From: Actinomycetes bacterium
GTDB lineage: Bacteria; Actinomycetota; Actinomycetes; Mycobacteriales; Micromonosporaceae
Direction: 5' to 3'
Length of the DNA: 16,635 nt
Assembly: GCA_021793335.1 (NCBI GenBank)
Contig: JAJYSW010000047.1
Span: 1 to 16,635 of the forward strand
The notes under the pieces were generated by a model. It saw only the letters and a list, made by a program, of their open reading frames with translations, searched no databases and was not told the origin of the DNA. This document shows positions 1 to 7,359 of the stretch, piece after piece (the stretch's first letter is position 1; every line of letters begins with the position of its first letter). The position numbers and the translations under genes were made by a program.

Positions 1-1
1 C

Positions 2-79
2 ACCGACGACGGAGCGGAGATCCTGACCATGCCCTCGGGCGGCATCCCGGCCGCCGGCACCCCGGCCGGGCAGGCGTAG
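2..79 (+). CDS. C-terminal end of an unidentified protein (partial)
   Basis: An open frame enters from the left edge and stops at TAG (77-79), giving 25 residues that end ...PAAGTPAGQA. The tail is rich in Ala, Gly and Pro, as in many disordered actinobacterial C-termini. Too little is present to name a family. The position just before a strong palindromic terminator supports this being a real gene end. In many actinobacteria proS lies near rimP, but nothing here shows that this is proS. Confidence 0.4.
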   Translation, partial: TDDGAEILTMPSGGIPAAGTPAGQA

Positions 80-105
80 ACCGCGCACACCGCATAAGCC
101 GAACA

Positions 106-151
106 AAGCGGCGCCCGGGGAAGAGGCCGGCCTCTTCCCCGGGCGCCGCTT
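106..151. terminator. Perfect 46-bp palindrome, probable bidirectional terminator
   Basis: The two 23-nt arms are exact reverse complements, meeting at 128/129 with no spacer. The left arm starts AAGCGGCGCCCGGGG and the right arm ends CCCCGGGCGCCGCTT. It lies between the + strand gene ending at 79 and the minus-strand permease ending at 164, where a shared terminator for converging genes is expected. The outermost A/T pairs give only a very short U stretch on either strand, so it is a GC-rich hairpin rather than a classical U-tract terminator, as is common in actinobacteria. Confidence 0.75.
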
Positions 152-163
152 CGGCTCAGCCGC

Positions 164-2932
164 TCAGGTCACCCGCCGCTCCGAGGGCAGCCTGCCCCTG
201 GTGAAGACGAGCGCTCCGATTGCCGCGATCAGCGGCACCGCAAGCAGCGAGACCCCGAAGTTCACCCACGGCAGCTCCCAGCCGTACAGCACCTTGAATG
301 GATAGACGTGCTTGAGGTTCCGGTTCATCGCCTCGCGGATCAGGGCGTATCCGACCAGTCCGGCGACGGTGCCGAGCCCGGCCCCGAGCCAGGCGATCAC
401 GACCGTCTGCCACATGGCGAATCGTTTGCGCACCTTCGGTTCGGCACCGACGGCCCCGAGCGTGGTCATGTCGCCCTTGGACTCGGCGATGATCAGGCCG
501 GTCGAGACGGCCGTCGCGCCCAGCGCGATCACGCCGCACAGTATCGCGATGACCAGCATGACGTAGAAGCTGAACGGATTGGTGTAGTCGGTGACTTCGA
601 AGCTCACCCAGTAATCGCCGCCCCCGGCCTGCTCGAATTCGGCCGCGATGGCCTCCTGCACCGCGCCGGTGGCCTCGGTGGAGGATTCCAGCAGATAGAG
701 TCGGCTCAACTGTGACTCCTCCAGTCCCAGTTCCGCGGCGGCCGCGGGGCCCAAGAACATCTGGTTGAAACCGAGCAGGCCCTCGTCGACCACCATGGCC
801 GGCAGTTCGCGGGTCTCCTGCCTCGACCCCTCCTGCTCCTCGGTCGCATAGTTGAGCCTGATCAGGGCGGTGCCCTCCTCGGTGAGGGCCCATTCGTCCG
901 AGATCAGGATGCCGCCGGACTCCAGTAGCGCCACCGCCTCGTCGAGCGCTCCGCCATCCAGTTCGGAGTATGCGGCCGTCACCACCGGATCGGTCGATCC
1001 CGGCGTGTCCGAATACGCGCCGAACGTATGAGGCGTCTCGTCGCAGCGGGGGTCTCCTCTGGCCGCTTCGACGGCGGCCGCTTCGGCCTCCTCGCCTTCT
1101 CGGTCCATCGACCAGTACGAGCACCGGTGCTCTTCGGGCCGGACCAGCTCGTAGGAGAGCAGGCAGCCCTCCGGTGGCGCGCCGTCCGTCCAATCGCCGC
1201 AGGAGGGCGAACTGAAGACGGTGACCGGACGTGTTTCGAGGTCGTCGAGGTGGCGCGACAGTGATTGTGCCGCTTTTTCATATGCTTGGTCGAAATCAGT
1301 GGTGTCCTCGACGGATTCGGGACTGCCGATCCGGAGCGACAGAGCCCCCTGCGGCAGCTCGTGCACGTTATTGGCCTGATGGCGGAGGTTGTCGGCGGTG
1401 ACCGTCAAGGACATGGCCACCCCCGCGGCCACGACGCCCATGATCGCCGCGATCGCCGGTGAGGTCGACCCCCGGTTCCTCCCGGCTTCGCGCAATGCCA
1501 TGCGCGGTGCCAGCGGCAACCGCCGCCCCAACTTGGCCACCAGCGACACCAGCATCGGCGTGCAGGCCACCAGACCCAACTGGAGGCCGATGACGGCGGC
1601 GGCCATCAGCGGCATGCTCCAGAGTGTGACGCCCGTGAACCCGGCGGCCATGCTTCCGGCCACTGTGACCAGGCCGATGATCGGCCAGCGTTTCCCGGTC
1701 CGCCGCTGCGGCGTGCGCCCGGCCAGAGCCGCCACCACGTTGATGCGGGAGGCGCTGATCGCTGCCGCCAGTGCCGAGAGCAGCCCCGTGGCGATCGCGA
1801 AACCGGCCATGGACGCCTGCATCACCGGCATGACCTGCAAGCCGCTACTGCGGTGCCCGAACAGGCCCTCCATCAGCGGGATGGCGGCCCAGACCGCCAG
1901 GATGCCGACGGTGACGGCTATGACCGCCGCGATGACACCGAACAGGAGCCCTCCGGCCAGGACCGTGTTCCGCACGTGATGCGGAGCGGCCCCCGCCGCG
2001 CTCATGAGCGCGAATTCGCGAGACCGGCGGCGGGCGCTGATGGCGAAGGCCGGTCCCGCCAGCAGCACCACCTCGACGACGATGACGGTCACGATCAGGC
2101 CGTAGATCATCATCGCGAACGAGTCGCCCATGCTGATATTGACCGGGGGTTCGCTCGGCGGATCGGCGGCCAGCGGCGTGGACCAGACGGACATACCGAG
2201 CTCGTTGAGGGCCAAGGCATCCTCGTAGGTGAACGTTTCGGGGGTGTCGACCAGCCATCCCCCCGCCCCCTGCTCGAAGACCGCGCCCACGGCGTAGCGC
2301 TCATTGAGCGCCCATGGGAGCTCGACGATGCCGGAGACCTCGTATTCGGCCGGGTCGTCGACGGTGGTGATCGTGTCGCCGACGCCGACGTCGAGATGGT
2401 CGGCGGCGGCCTTCGAGATCACGATCTGCTCGCCGCGGGGCGCCTCGCCTTCCAGGTACTCCAGGCCCGCGGACTCGTACATCGGGTCCGAGAGGTCGTA
2501 TCCGGCGGCCTGGATGCCGCCGATCCCGTCGGGGGTCTCGACGCGGATTCCGGAGCCGACCCCATCGACGCTGTACGGGGCGATCGTGCTGCCCGAAGGC
2601 AGCGCGGCCAGCACCTCGGACTCGGGGACCTCCTCCCCCTGCCATTCCCCGCCCGGGCCGGCCGGTTCGGTCCAGGGCCACCTGTCGTGCCAGGTGTGCT
2701 GGACGATCGGGACGCCTTCGTTGTCGAAGCGGACGAAGGCGTCGGCCTCGCCGATCCGCTGCTCGGTGGTCTCGACATCGGAGAGCACCATGGTGTCGTA
2801 GGCGGTCGCCGCGAGGGAGACGCCCAGCAGCGGGATGCCCAACAGGGCGATCGACAGTGCCGAGCGGCCCTTGTACCGCAGCGCTTCGCGGCGCGCGATG
2901 CGGAAGGCGAGTCTGAGTCGGGAGAACATCAC
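164..2932 (-). CDS. ABC transporter permease with two FtsX/MacB-type domains
   Basis: This is the membrane half of an ABC transporter, about 922 residues. About ten membrane segments are visible: near 25-44, then three at about 274-298, 321-350 and 370-395 (first FtsX unit), two at about 412-435 and 440-465, one at about 490-512, and three at about 785-815, 845-868 and 893-914 (second FtsX unit). Large outer domains lie at about 46-270 and 513-785; the second holds four cysteines (578, 590, 604, 630). Such duplicated permeases work with a MacB-like ATPase in export, lipoprotein handling or antimicrobial-peptide resistance; the substrate here is unknown. The start is GTG at 2932 (GTGA overlap with the ATPase stop) or ATG at 2929; both imply translational coupling. 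It is the last gene of the padR operon and ends before a palindromic terminator. Confidence 0.9.
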   Translation of the reverse strand: MMFSRLRLAFRIARREALRYKGRSALSIALLGIPLLGVSLAATAYDTMVLSDVETTEQRIGEADAFVRFDNEGVPIVQHTWHDRWPWTEPAGPGGEWQGEEVPESEVLAALPSGSTIAPYSVDGVGSGIRVETPDGIGGIQAAGYDLSDPMYESAGLEYLEGEAPRGEQIVISKAAADHLDVGVGDTITTVDDPAEYEVSGIVELPWALNERYAVGAVFEQGAGGWLVDTPETFTYEDALALNELGMSVWSTPLAADPPSEPPVNISMGDSFAMMIYGLIVTVIVVEVVLLAGPAFAISARRRSREFALMSAAGAAPHHVRNTVLAGGLLFGVIAAVIAVTVGILAVWAAIPLMEGLFGHRSSGLQVMPVMQASMAGFAIATGLLSALAAAISASRINVVAALAGRTPQRRTGKRWPIIGLVTVAGSMAAGFTGVTLWSMPLMAAAVIGLQLGLVACTPMLVSLVAKLGRRLPLAPRMALREAGRNRGSTSPAIAAIMGVVAAGVAMSLTVTADNLRHQANNVHELPQGALSLRIGSPESVEDTTDFDQAYEKAAQSLSRHLDDLETRPVTVFSSPSCGDWTDGAPPEGCLLSYELVRPEEHRCSYWSMDREGEEAEAAAVEAARGDPRCDETPHTFGAYSDTPGSTDPVVTAAYSELDGGALDEAVALLESGGILISDEWALTEEGTALIRLNYATEEQEGSRQETRELPAMVVDEGLLGFNQMFLGPAAAAELGLEESQLSRLYLLESSTEATGAVQEAIAAEFEQAGGGDYWVSFEVTDYTNPFSFYVMLVIAILCGVIALGATAVSTGLIIAESKGDMTTLGAVGAEPKVRKRFAMWQTVVIAWLGAGLGTVAGLVGYALIREAMNRNLKHVYPFKVLYGWELPWVNFGVSLLAVPLIAAIGALVFTRGRLPSERRVT

Positions 2933-3648
2933 TCGGCCCTTTCGAGCAGGGATTCCGGCTCGTCGAGCGGTGCGGACGAGTCCACGATCCGCCCGTCGCG
3001 CAGGAACACGACGCGGTCGGCCCAGCCTGCGTGGCGGGCGTCGTGCGTGACCAGGAGCCCGGCGGCGCCCTCGTCGCAGCGCCTGCGCAGGAGCTTGAGG
3101 ACGTCCTCGCCGGTGGCCGAATCGAGCGCGCCGGTGGGCTCGTCGGCCAGCACCAGGCGGCGTTCGCCGATCAGGGCTCGGGCGATGGCGGTGCGCTGCG
3201 CCTGGCCGCCGGAGACCTCGTCGGGGAAGCGGTCGGCGAGCTTCGCGTCGAGGCCGACCTCTTCGAGGGAGGCCAGCGCGATGCGGCGGGCCTTGGCGAC
3301 GCTCATGCCGTCGAGTTCGAGCGGCAGCGCGGCGTTCTCGGCGATGGTCAGGCTCGGCACGAGGTTGTAGTCCTGGAAGACATAGCCGATGTGGCGGCGG
3401 CGCAGGGCCGCCAGTCGCTTCTTCGAGAGCGTCGCGAGCACGGTGCCTTCGACGATCACGTCGCCGCCGGTGGGGGCATCGAGGCCGCCTGCGAGGTTGA
3501 GCAGGGTGGATTTGCCCGAGCCCGAAGGGCCCATGATGGCCACCAGTTCCCCGGCCTCGACGGACAGGTCGGCGTTGACGAGGGCGTGGACGGCGTTATC
3601 GCCTTCACCGTGGACACGGTTCACACCCTGCATTTGCAGAACGGTCAT
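2929..3648 (-). CDS. ABC transporter ATP-binding protein, MacB/LolD type
   Basis: The 239-residue protein is a complete nucleotide-binding domain that should power the adjacent FtsX-type permease from the cytoplasmic side. Visible motifs in order are Walker A (GPSGSGKST, 40-48), the Q-loop (YVFQD, Q92), the ABC signature VSGGQ (145-149, with Val in place of the usual Leu), Walker B and D-loop (LVLADEPTGALD, 165-176) and the H-loop histidine H202 in VTHD. The ADEPTGALD form is typical of the MacB/LolD/FtsE group. The ATG start at 3648 is 9 nt after the PadR stop and the stop overlaps the permease start, so the three genes are probably one transcript. All catalytic residues are present and nothing looks degraded. 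Confidence 0.95.
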   Translation of the reverse strand: MTVLQMQGVNRVHGEGDNAVHALVNADLSVEAGELVAIMGPSGSGKSTLLNLAGGLDAPTGGDVIVEGTVLATLSKKRLAALRRRHIGYVFQDYNLVPSLTIAENAALPLELDGMSVAKARRIALASLEEVGLDAKLADRFPDEVSGGQAQRTAIARALIGERRLVLADEPTGALDSATGEDVLKLLRRRCDEGAAGLLVTHDARHAGWADRVVFLRDGRIVDSSAPLDEPESLLERAE

Positions 3649-3657
3649 GGTGGTCGT

Positions 3658-4266
3658 CTACCGCTTCTCTTCGATGGGGACGGAGGGGGTGGCGAACGGT
3701 GCGGCGGACGGCTCAGCGCCGTCGTCGTAGGGTTCGAAAGGGGGGACCGCGGGCAGGCCAGCGCGTGCGACGATCGCTTCGGTGTGGTCGAGCCAGCGGA
3801 CCTCGGCTTCGGCCTTGAAGATCATCGATTCCAGCACGAGTTTCCAGGCCAGGTCGGGTCGTTCGTCGTCGGCTTTGAGCCTGGTGTACTCCTGGAGGGT
3901 CCGCAGGGTCGCGGCCCGCTGGCGCTGGATGACGTCGGCGACGTCGACGCCGGGCGTGGTGACGGCCAGCGCGAGTTTGATCGTCAGCTCGTCGCGGGGG
4001 CGGTCGGCGGCTCTGATCGGCGAGGCGAACCAGCCGGCGAGGTGACGCCTGCCCGATTCGGTGATGCGGTAGGGGCGCTGCCCGGAATCGTTCTCGGGGA
4101 GCGCCTCGACCATTTCATCGCGTTCGAGGCGGGAGAGGGTGGTGTAGACCTGACCGATGTTGAGCGGCCAGGTGGAACCGGTCGCCCCTTCGAAGGCGGC
4201 TCGAAGTTGGTAGCCGTAGGCGGGCCCGCGTTCGAGCAGTGCGAGCAGACTGTGTTTGACGCTCAT
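3658..4266 (-). CDS. PadR-family transcriptional regulator
   Basis: The 202-residue protein starts MSVKHSLLALLERGPAYGYQL, the usual beginning of a PadR winged-helix domain (about 1-85, including the recognition region around NIGQVYTTLSRLER). A helical C-terminal dimerisation half of the Vir_C type follows. The frame stays open upstream to 4455, but the ATG at 4266 is preferred: it matches the family N-terminus and has GAGGT about 5 nt upstream, while the upstream extension reads through the promoter. PadR proteins commonly repress an adjacent ABC transporter and release it on ligand binding. The 9-nt gap to the ATPase and the dyads upstream of the start fit an autoregulated operon. The inducer cannot be inferred. 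Confidence 0.92.
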   Translation of the reverse strand: MSVKHSLLALLERGPAYGYQLRAAFEGATGSTWPLNIGQVYTTLSRLERDEMVEALPENDSGQRPYRITESGRRHLAGWFASPIRAADRPRDELTIKLALAVTTPGVDVADVIQRQRAATLRTLQEYTRLKADDERPDLAWKLVLESMIFKAEAEVRWLDHTEAIVARAGLPAVPPFEPYDDGAEPSAAPFATPSVPIEEKR

Positions 4267-4287
4267 TTGCACCTCACATAGTTGTAG

Positions 4288-4325
4288 GAGATACCGAGTA
4301 TCGCATATCCAGTATGCTGTCGATC
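4288..4325 (-). promoter_or_regulatory. Candidate PadR operator/promoter: two adjacent dyads
   Basis: Two perfect interrupted dyads lie side by side: GATAC-CGA-GTATC (4290-4302) and GCATA-TCCAG-TATGC (4303-4317). They form an AT-rich island in GC-rich DNA, 24 nt upstream of the padR start. Reading the minus strand, GATACT (4302-4297) could be a -10 element, and TCGACA (4323-4318) resembles a -35 element, but the 15-nt spacing is short. Overlap of dyads and promoter is what autorepression would require. Assignment to PadR rests on position and symmetry only. Confidence 0.5.
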
Positions 4326-4387
4326 GTTCGGTGGGAGGCCACCGCCGACCGGGTGCCCCGGCGCGGCCATCGCGTAGTTCAGGAAGC

Positions 4388-4480
4388 GGCGGTTTCGCCC
4401 CGCCGGTCTCCCGGCGCGGACGGCGGCCGACGGACGCCGCCCCGCCGGACCTCACGTGTGAGCGGCCTTCCGAAACCGCC
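4388..4480. repeat. Inverted repeat in the gap after the DUF4439 gene
   Basis: GGCGGTTTCG (4388-4397) is exactly complementary to CGAAACCGCC (4471-4480), separated by 73 nt. Inside it, CTCAC-GT-GTGAG (4451-4462) is a second short dyad. The region follows the stop of the ferritin-like gene (4483, minus strand), so folding could help end that transcript; there is no U tract. The inner dyad could equally be a protein-binding site. Function is not established. Confidence 0.3.
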
Positions 4481-4482
4481 CC

Positions 4483-4899
4483 TCACTCGCTCGGCCTGCC
4501 CGGCCAGGGGACGGCCGTCGGTTCGCCGAGGACGACCCGCCAGCGTGCCAGGGCCGTCGCGCTGGCCATGAACATGTTCAAGCAGATCTCCCGCTCGGCG
4601 GGGTCCTCTGAGGCCACGCCCGCGCGCCACGTGGTGGTCAGCCGCTCCTCGACGTCGAGCAGCAGCGCCTGGGCCGTCGCGGCGTCCCCGATCGGTTCGA
4701 TGTCGTAGGCGGCCTCGGCATGGACCGCCTCCAAACCGTGCTCGTCGTAGAAGTCCAACAGCGCGTCACGGCGCTCGCGATGCTCGGCCTCAAGTGCCTC
4801 GGCCAGATCTCGCGGAGCGCCGCTCAGGTGCACGGCCACGGCCCCGTAGGCATAGATCGCGGCGTATTCGCCGGCGAGCCCGGTGTCGACCACGGTCAC
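4483..4899 (-). CDS. DUF4439 ferritin-like domain protein
   Basis: The 138-residue, mostly helical protein matches the pattern of the actinobacterial DUF4439 family: a first helix GEYAAIYAYG (E11), then EAEHRERRDALLDFY (E39, H40), an AAYDIEP stretch and a last helix ending ARWR. Such acidic and histidine residues sit where ferritin-like four-helix bundles bind metal, but the family's function is not known to me and metal binding is inference. The GTG start at 4899 overlaps the stop of the upstream lipoprotein gene by 4 nt (GTGA), so the two are probably co-translated. The pair diverges from rimP, as related genes do in other actinobacteria (Rv2843/Rv2844 next to rimP in Mycobacterium tuberculosis, from memory). 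Confidence 0.8.
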   Translation of the reverse strand: MTVVDTGLAGEYAAIYAYGAVAVHLSGAPRDLAEALEAEHRERRDALLDFYDEHGLEAVHAEAAYDIEPIGDAATAQALLLDVEERLTTTWRAGVASEDPAEREICLNMFMASATALARWRVVLGEPTAVPWPGRPSE

Positions 4900-5297
4900 G
4901 CGATCACCGCCGCGTGAGCAGCGCGGCTGGCGGCGATCTCGCCGAACAGCACCGCGTAGTCGCCGGTGGTCGTCAAGCAGGATTCGCGGGCCTCGCCGCT
5001 CGCCTCGGCCTCGGCCTCGGCCAGCGCCGCCGCGTCGGCTATGGACTGCTCGGCTCCGGACTCTTCGCCGACCGTGCTGGGCAGGAGCAGCCGCTCCAGG
5101 GTCGCGGCATGGGTGAGGTGGTCCTCGGCGATGTCGGGGTAGCCGAGGGAATCGGCGGCCTGCGCGAGGGTACGGGCCCGCCGCAATGCTGCGGTCAGGT
5201 CGTCGTCGGATTCGATGATTTTAGCTGACGTCTCGGTGCATCCGGCCGCTGCGAGAGCCGCCGCACCGATGAGGAGTCCGCGTCGGGTCGTGAACAC
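4896..5297 (-). CDS. Tat-type lipoprotein, probable partner of the DUF4439 protein
   Basis: From a GTG at 5297 the protein has 133 residues. It begins with a twin-arginine signal (TTRRGLLIG, R5-R6), a short Ala-rich core and a lipobox AAGC with the cysteine at 20, predicting export by Tat and lipid attachment outside the membrane. The mature part is helical and Ala/Glu-rich, ending with a helix GEIAASRAAHAAVIA, which resembles the ferritin-like lipoproteins found beside rimP in actinobacteria. The frame is open to 5384, but an upstream start would bury the signal peptide. No good ribosome binding site precedes the GTG, only a G run, so the start is slightly uncertain and a very short leader is possible. 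The function is unknown. Confidence 0.75.
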   Translation of the reverse strand: MFTTRRGLLIGAAALAAAGCTETSAKIIESDDDLTAALRRARTLAQAADSLGYPDIAEDHLTHAATLERLLLPSTVGEESGAEQSIADAAALAEAEAEASGEARESCLTTTGDYAVLFGEIAASRAAHAAVIA

Positions 5298-5319
5298 CCC
5301 CCCAGTTTCGCAGGCATAC

Positions 5320-5374
5320 TTTCGTTTCTGTCGCGGGGCGGTTAATCTCGGCGAAATAAGTGGGAGAAGGAGAG
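5320..5374 (+). promoter_or_regulatory. Candidate rimP-nusA operon promoter and ribosome binding site
   Basis: TAATCT (5343-5348) fits the actinobacterial -10 pattern TANNNT. TTTCGT (5320-5325), 17 nt upstream, is a poor -35. Transcription would begin near 5355, giving a leader of roughly 23 nt that contains AAGGAGAG (5367-5374), a strong ribosome binding site ending 3 nt before the rimP ATG. The site lies in the 80-bp gap shared with the divergent lipoprotein gene. Confidence 0.4.
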
Positions 5375-5377
5375 CCG

Positions 5378-5839
5378 ATGGCATCGAAGCAGCAAGCCGA
5401 GGTAGAGGCGATCGTCGCCCCCGCCGTGGCGAAGGTCGGATTCGACCTGGAGGGCTTGACCGTCACCAAGGCCGGCCGGCGGCTGTTGGTGCGGGTCCTG
5501 GTCGACTCCGATGACGGCGTGAGCCTCGACGACGTCGCGGTCGTCTCGAAAGCGATATCGAAAGCGCTGGATTCGGCCGACGGCACGGGCGGCCCGTTCG
5601 CCGACGCCGCCTATACCCTGGAAGTGTCCTCTCCAGGCGTGGACCGTCCGCTTACCGAGCCTCGGCACTGGCGGCGTAACATTGGGCGATTGGTGGCCGT
5701 GCACATCGGGGGGGAGCCCGTGACCGGGCGAGTCGCGGCCGCCAGCGAGCGGGGGATTGAACTAGAGGTCGACGGCGAGAGCCGTTCGGCTACCTATGCC
5801 GAACTGGGGTCCGGCAAGGTGCAGATCGAGCTCAGGTAG
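5378..5839 (+). CDS. rimP: Ribosome maturation factor RimP
   Basis: RimP binds the free 30S subunit and helps it mature. The protein has 153 residues, normal for the family. The N-terminal alpha/beta domain (about 1-90) includes LLVRVLVDSDDGVSLDD (36-52) and the conserved YTLEVSSPGVDRPL (79-92), which identifies the family. The C-terminal SH3-like domain begins around WRRNIGRLV. ATG at 5378 is chosen over a GTG at 5360 because AAGGAGAG sits just upstream. It is the first gene of rimP-nusA-ylxR-infB; a 71-nt gap leads to nusA. Confidence 0.97.
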   Translation: MASKQQAEVEAIVAPAVAKVGFDLEGLTVTKAGRRLLVRVLVDSDDGVSLDDVAVVSKAISKALDSADGTGGPFADAAYTLEVSSPGVDRPLTEPRHWRRNIGRLVAVHIGGEPVTGRVAAASERGIELEVDGESRSATYAELGSGKVQIELR

Positions 5840-5910
5840 GCATCCGACGATGCGGGGCTCGCACGCCTGACGGCTCTGGCGAGGACAACTCAAGACTTTA
5901 AGGAGAACGG

Positions 5911-6933
5911 GTGCATATCGACCTGGCTGCGCTGCGGTCATTGGAACACGAGCGCGACATCCCTTTCGAGACAATCCTCGGCGCGATCGAATCGGCGCTG
6001 CTGACCGCCTATAAGCACACTCCCGGCGCCGATGACCGCGCCCGGGTGGTCGTCGATCGGGAGTCGGGCGACGCCACCGTCTTCGCGCCGGTGCTGAACG
6101 ACGAGGGCGAGGTCGTATCGGAGCGGGACGACACCCCTGAGGGCTTCGGCCGCATCGCGGCCCAGACCGCCAAGCAGGTCATCCTCCAGCGGCTGCGCGA
6201 GGCCGCGGACGAGGTGAACTACGGCGAGTACTCCGGCAAAGAGGGCGACATCGTCACCGGTGTCGTCCAGGCCCACGGGGAGCGCAACGAGCGGGGCATC
6301 ATCACCGTCGACCTCGGCAAGATCGAGGCGACCCTGCCGCTCAACGAGCAGGTGCCGGGCGAATCGTACGACCACGGCAAGCGGATCCGGGCCATCGTCA
6401 TTCAGGTGAACCGGACCGCCCGAGGCCCCCAGGTGACGCTGTCTCGCACTCACCCCGCGCTGGTCAAGAAGCTGTTCGCCTTCGAAGTGCCGGAGATCGA
6501 CGAGGGCGCCGTGGAGATCCCGGCCATCGCCCGTGAGGCCGGTCACCGTTCCAAGATCGCGGTCCGCGCCACAACCAAGGACGTCAATGCCAAGGGCGCC
6601 TGCATCGGCCCCATGGGCTCGCGCGTCCGCGCGGTCATGAGCGAACTGGGCGGCGAGAAGATCGACATCGTCGACTGGGACGCCGATCCCGCCAAGTTCG
6701 TGGCCAATGCCCTCTCGCCTGCGAAAACGCTTTCTGTGCGCGTGGTCGACGAGGCCACCCGCTCGACCGAGGTCGTCGTGCCCGACTACCAGCTGTCTTT
6801 GGCGATCGGCCGCGAAGGCCAGAACGCACGGCTCGCCGCGCGCCTGACCGGATGGCGCATCGACATCAAATCGGATGCGCACGTGGCCGGTGGAGCCAAG
6901 GAGGAGGCGGGCCCGGCCGGTGGCGGTCGCTAG
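5911..6933 (+). CDS. nusA: Transcription termination/antitermination factor NusA
   Basis: NusA binds RNA polymerase and RNA and controls pausing, termination and antitermination. This 340-residue copy has the N-terminal polymerase-binding domain (about 1-108), an S1 domain starting near GDIVTGVV (about 112-185), KH1 with its loop IGPMG (232-236) and KH2 with IGREGQ (299-304). It ends shortly after KH2 in a Gly/Ala-rich tail, so the acidic C-terminal repeats of E. coli NusA are absent; this is normal in actinobacteria. The start is GTG at 5911, with AAGGAGA (5900-5906) placed correctly upstream. Its 3' end overlaps or abuts ylxR, depending on the ylxR start. Confidence 0.98.
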   Translation: MHIDLAALRSLEHERDIPFETILGAIESALLTAYKHTPGADDRARVVVDRESGDATVFAPVLNDEGEVVSERDDTPEGFGRIAAQTAKQVILQRLREAADEVNYGEYSGKEGDIVTGVVQAHGERNERGIITVDLGKIEATLPLNEQVPGESYDHGKRIRAIVIQVNRTARGPQVTLSRTHPALVKKLFAFEVPEIDEGAVEIPAIAREAGHRSKIAVRATTKDVNAKGACIGPMGSRVRAVMSELGGEKIDIVDWDADPAKFVANALSPAKTLSVRVVDEATRSTEVVVPDYQLSLAIGREGQNARLAARLTGWRIDIKSDAHVAGGAKEEAGPAGGGR

Positions 6934-7294
6934 TCTGGGAGGTAGACTGAATGGCGGATCGCAACGCAACGCCCCCGCAATCCGCACTTGTGTGGGATGC
7001 CGGGAGCGCGCCGCGGCTCCTGAGCTGCTGCGCGTCGTCGTTCACCGCTCCGCGGGTTCCGTGAGTCGCCTGATTCCGGACCCGAAGCGCCGTCTCAGCG
7101 GTCGCGGAGCCCATGTGCACCACGATTTGAACTGCCTTGACCAGGCAGTTCGCAGGCGTGCATTCCAGCGGTCCCTCAAAATAGAGGGGCCGGCGGACGC
7201 CTCGGCGGTGCGAGCCCATGTCGAGTCGGAGTCGATCGAGCGATCGGCTCCCGCACACGAAGCAGGTAGAGACCGAATGAAGACCACGCGATGA
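6920..7294 (+). CDS. ylxR: YlxR-family RNA-binding protein; start codon uncertain
   Basis: The frame contains the YlxR (DUF448) signature: RTCVGCRERAAAPELLRVVV (from residue 22 with this start), then PDPKRRLSGRGAHVH and AVRRRAFQRSLK. The family binds RNA; a regulatory or nucleoid-associated role has been described for some members. It sits in the standard nusA-ylxR-infB order. The listed GTG at 6920 overlaps nusA by 14 nt; AAGGAGGAGG (6898-6907) is 12 nt upstream, rather far. A CTG at 6947 is also in frame. The well-spaced GGGAGGT (6937-6943) plus ATG (6951) is in another frame and stops at 7064. One extra base in the C run at 6972-6976 would join that ATG to YlxR. The domain is certain, the N-terminus is not. 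A tail of about 35 residues beyond the domain looks unstructured. Confidence 0.85.
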   Translation: MAVASLGGRLNGGSQRNAPAIRTCVGCRERAAAPELLRVVVHRSAGSVSRLIPDPKRRLSGRGAHVHHDLNCLDQAVRRRAFQRSLKIEGPADASAVRAHVESESIERSAPAHEAGRDRMKTTR

Positions 7295-7329
7295 AGTTCC
7301 TCCGATGAACTGGTTGCTAGTGGAGAGAT

Positions 7330-7359
7330 GAGGTCGGCGGGCGCTGCCCGTGCGACCTC
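7330..7359 (+). promoter_or_regulatory. Hairpin in the infB leader
   Basis: GAGGTCG (7330-7336) pairs with CGACCTC (7353-7359), and CGGGC (7338-7342) pairs with GCCCG (7346-7350) around a GCT loop. This makes a 12-bp stem with a small 1x2 internal loop. It lies in the 80-nt gap between ylxR and infB and ends 5 nt before the GAGGAG ribosome binding site. No U run follows, so a control element, partial terminator or processing site is as likely as a true terminator. Confidence 0.5.

Noticed and set aside
1853..3370. A 505-codon + strand frame opposite the permease and ATPase
   Set aside because: It has no domain, and the Walker and signature motifs are on the minus strand.
4267..4455. Upstream extension of the padR frame
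   Set aside because: It would translate through the promoter dyads; the family N-terminus and ribosome binding site fit ATG 4266.
6951..7064. A 37-codon ORF from ATG 6951 as a separate small gene
   Set aside because: It lies entirely over the YlxR signature in another frame. It is better viewed as the possible true ylxR start disrupted by a frameshift; a separate peptide cannot be excluded.
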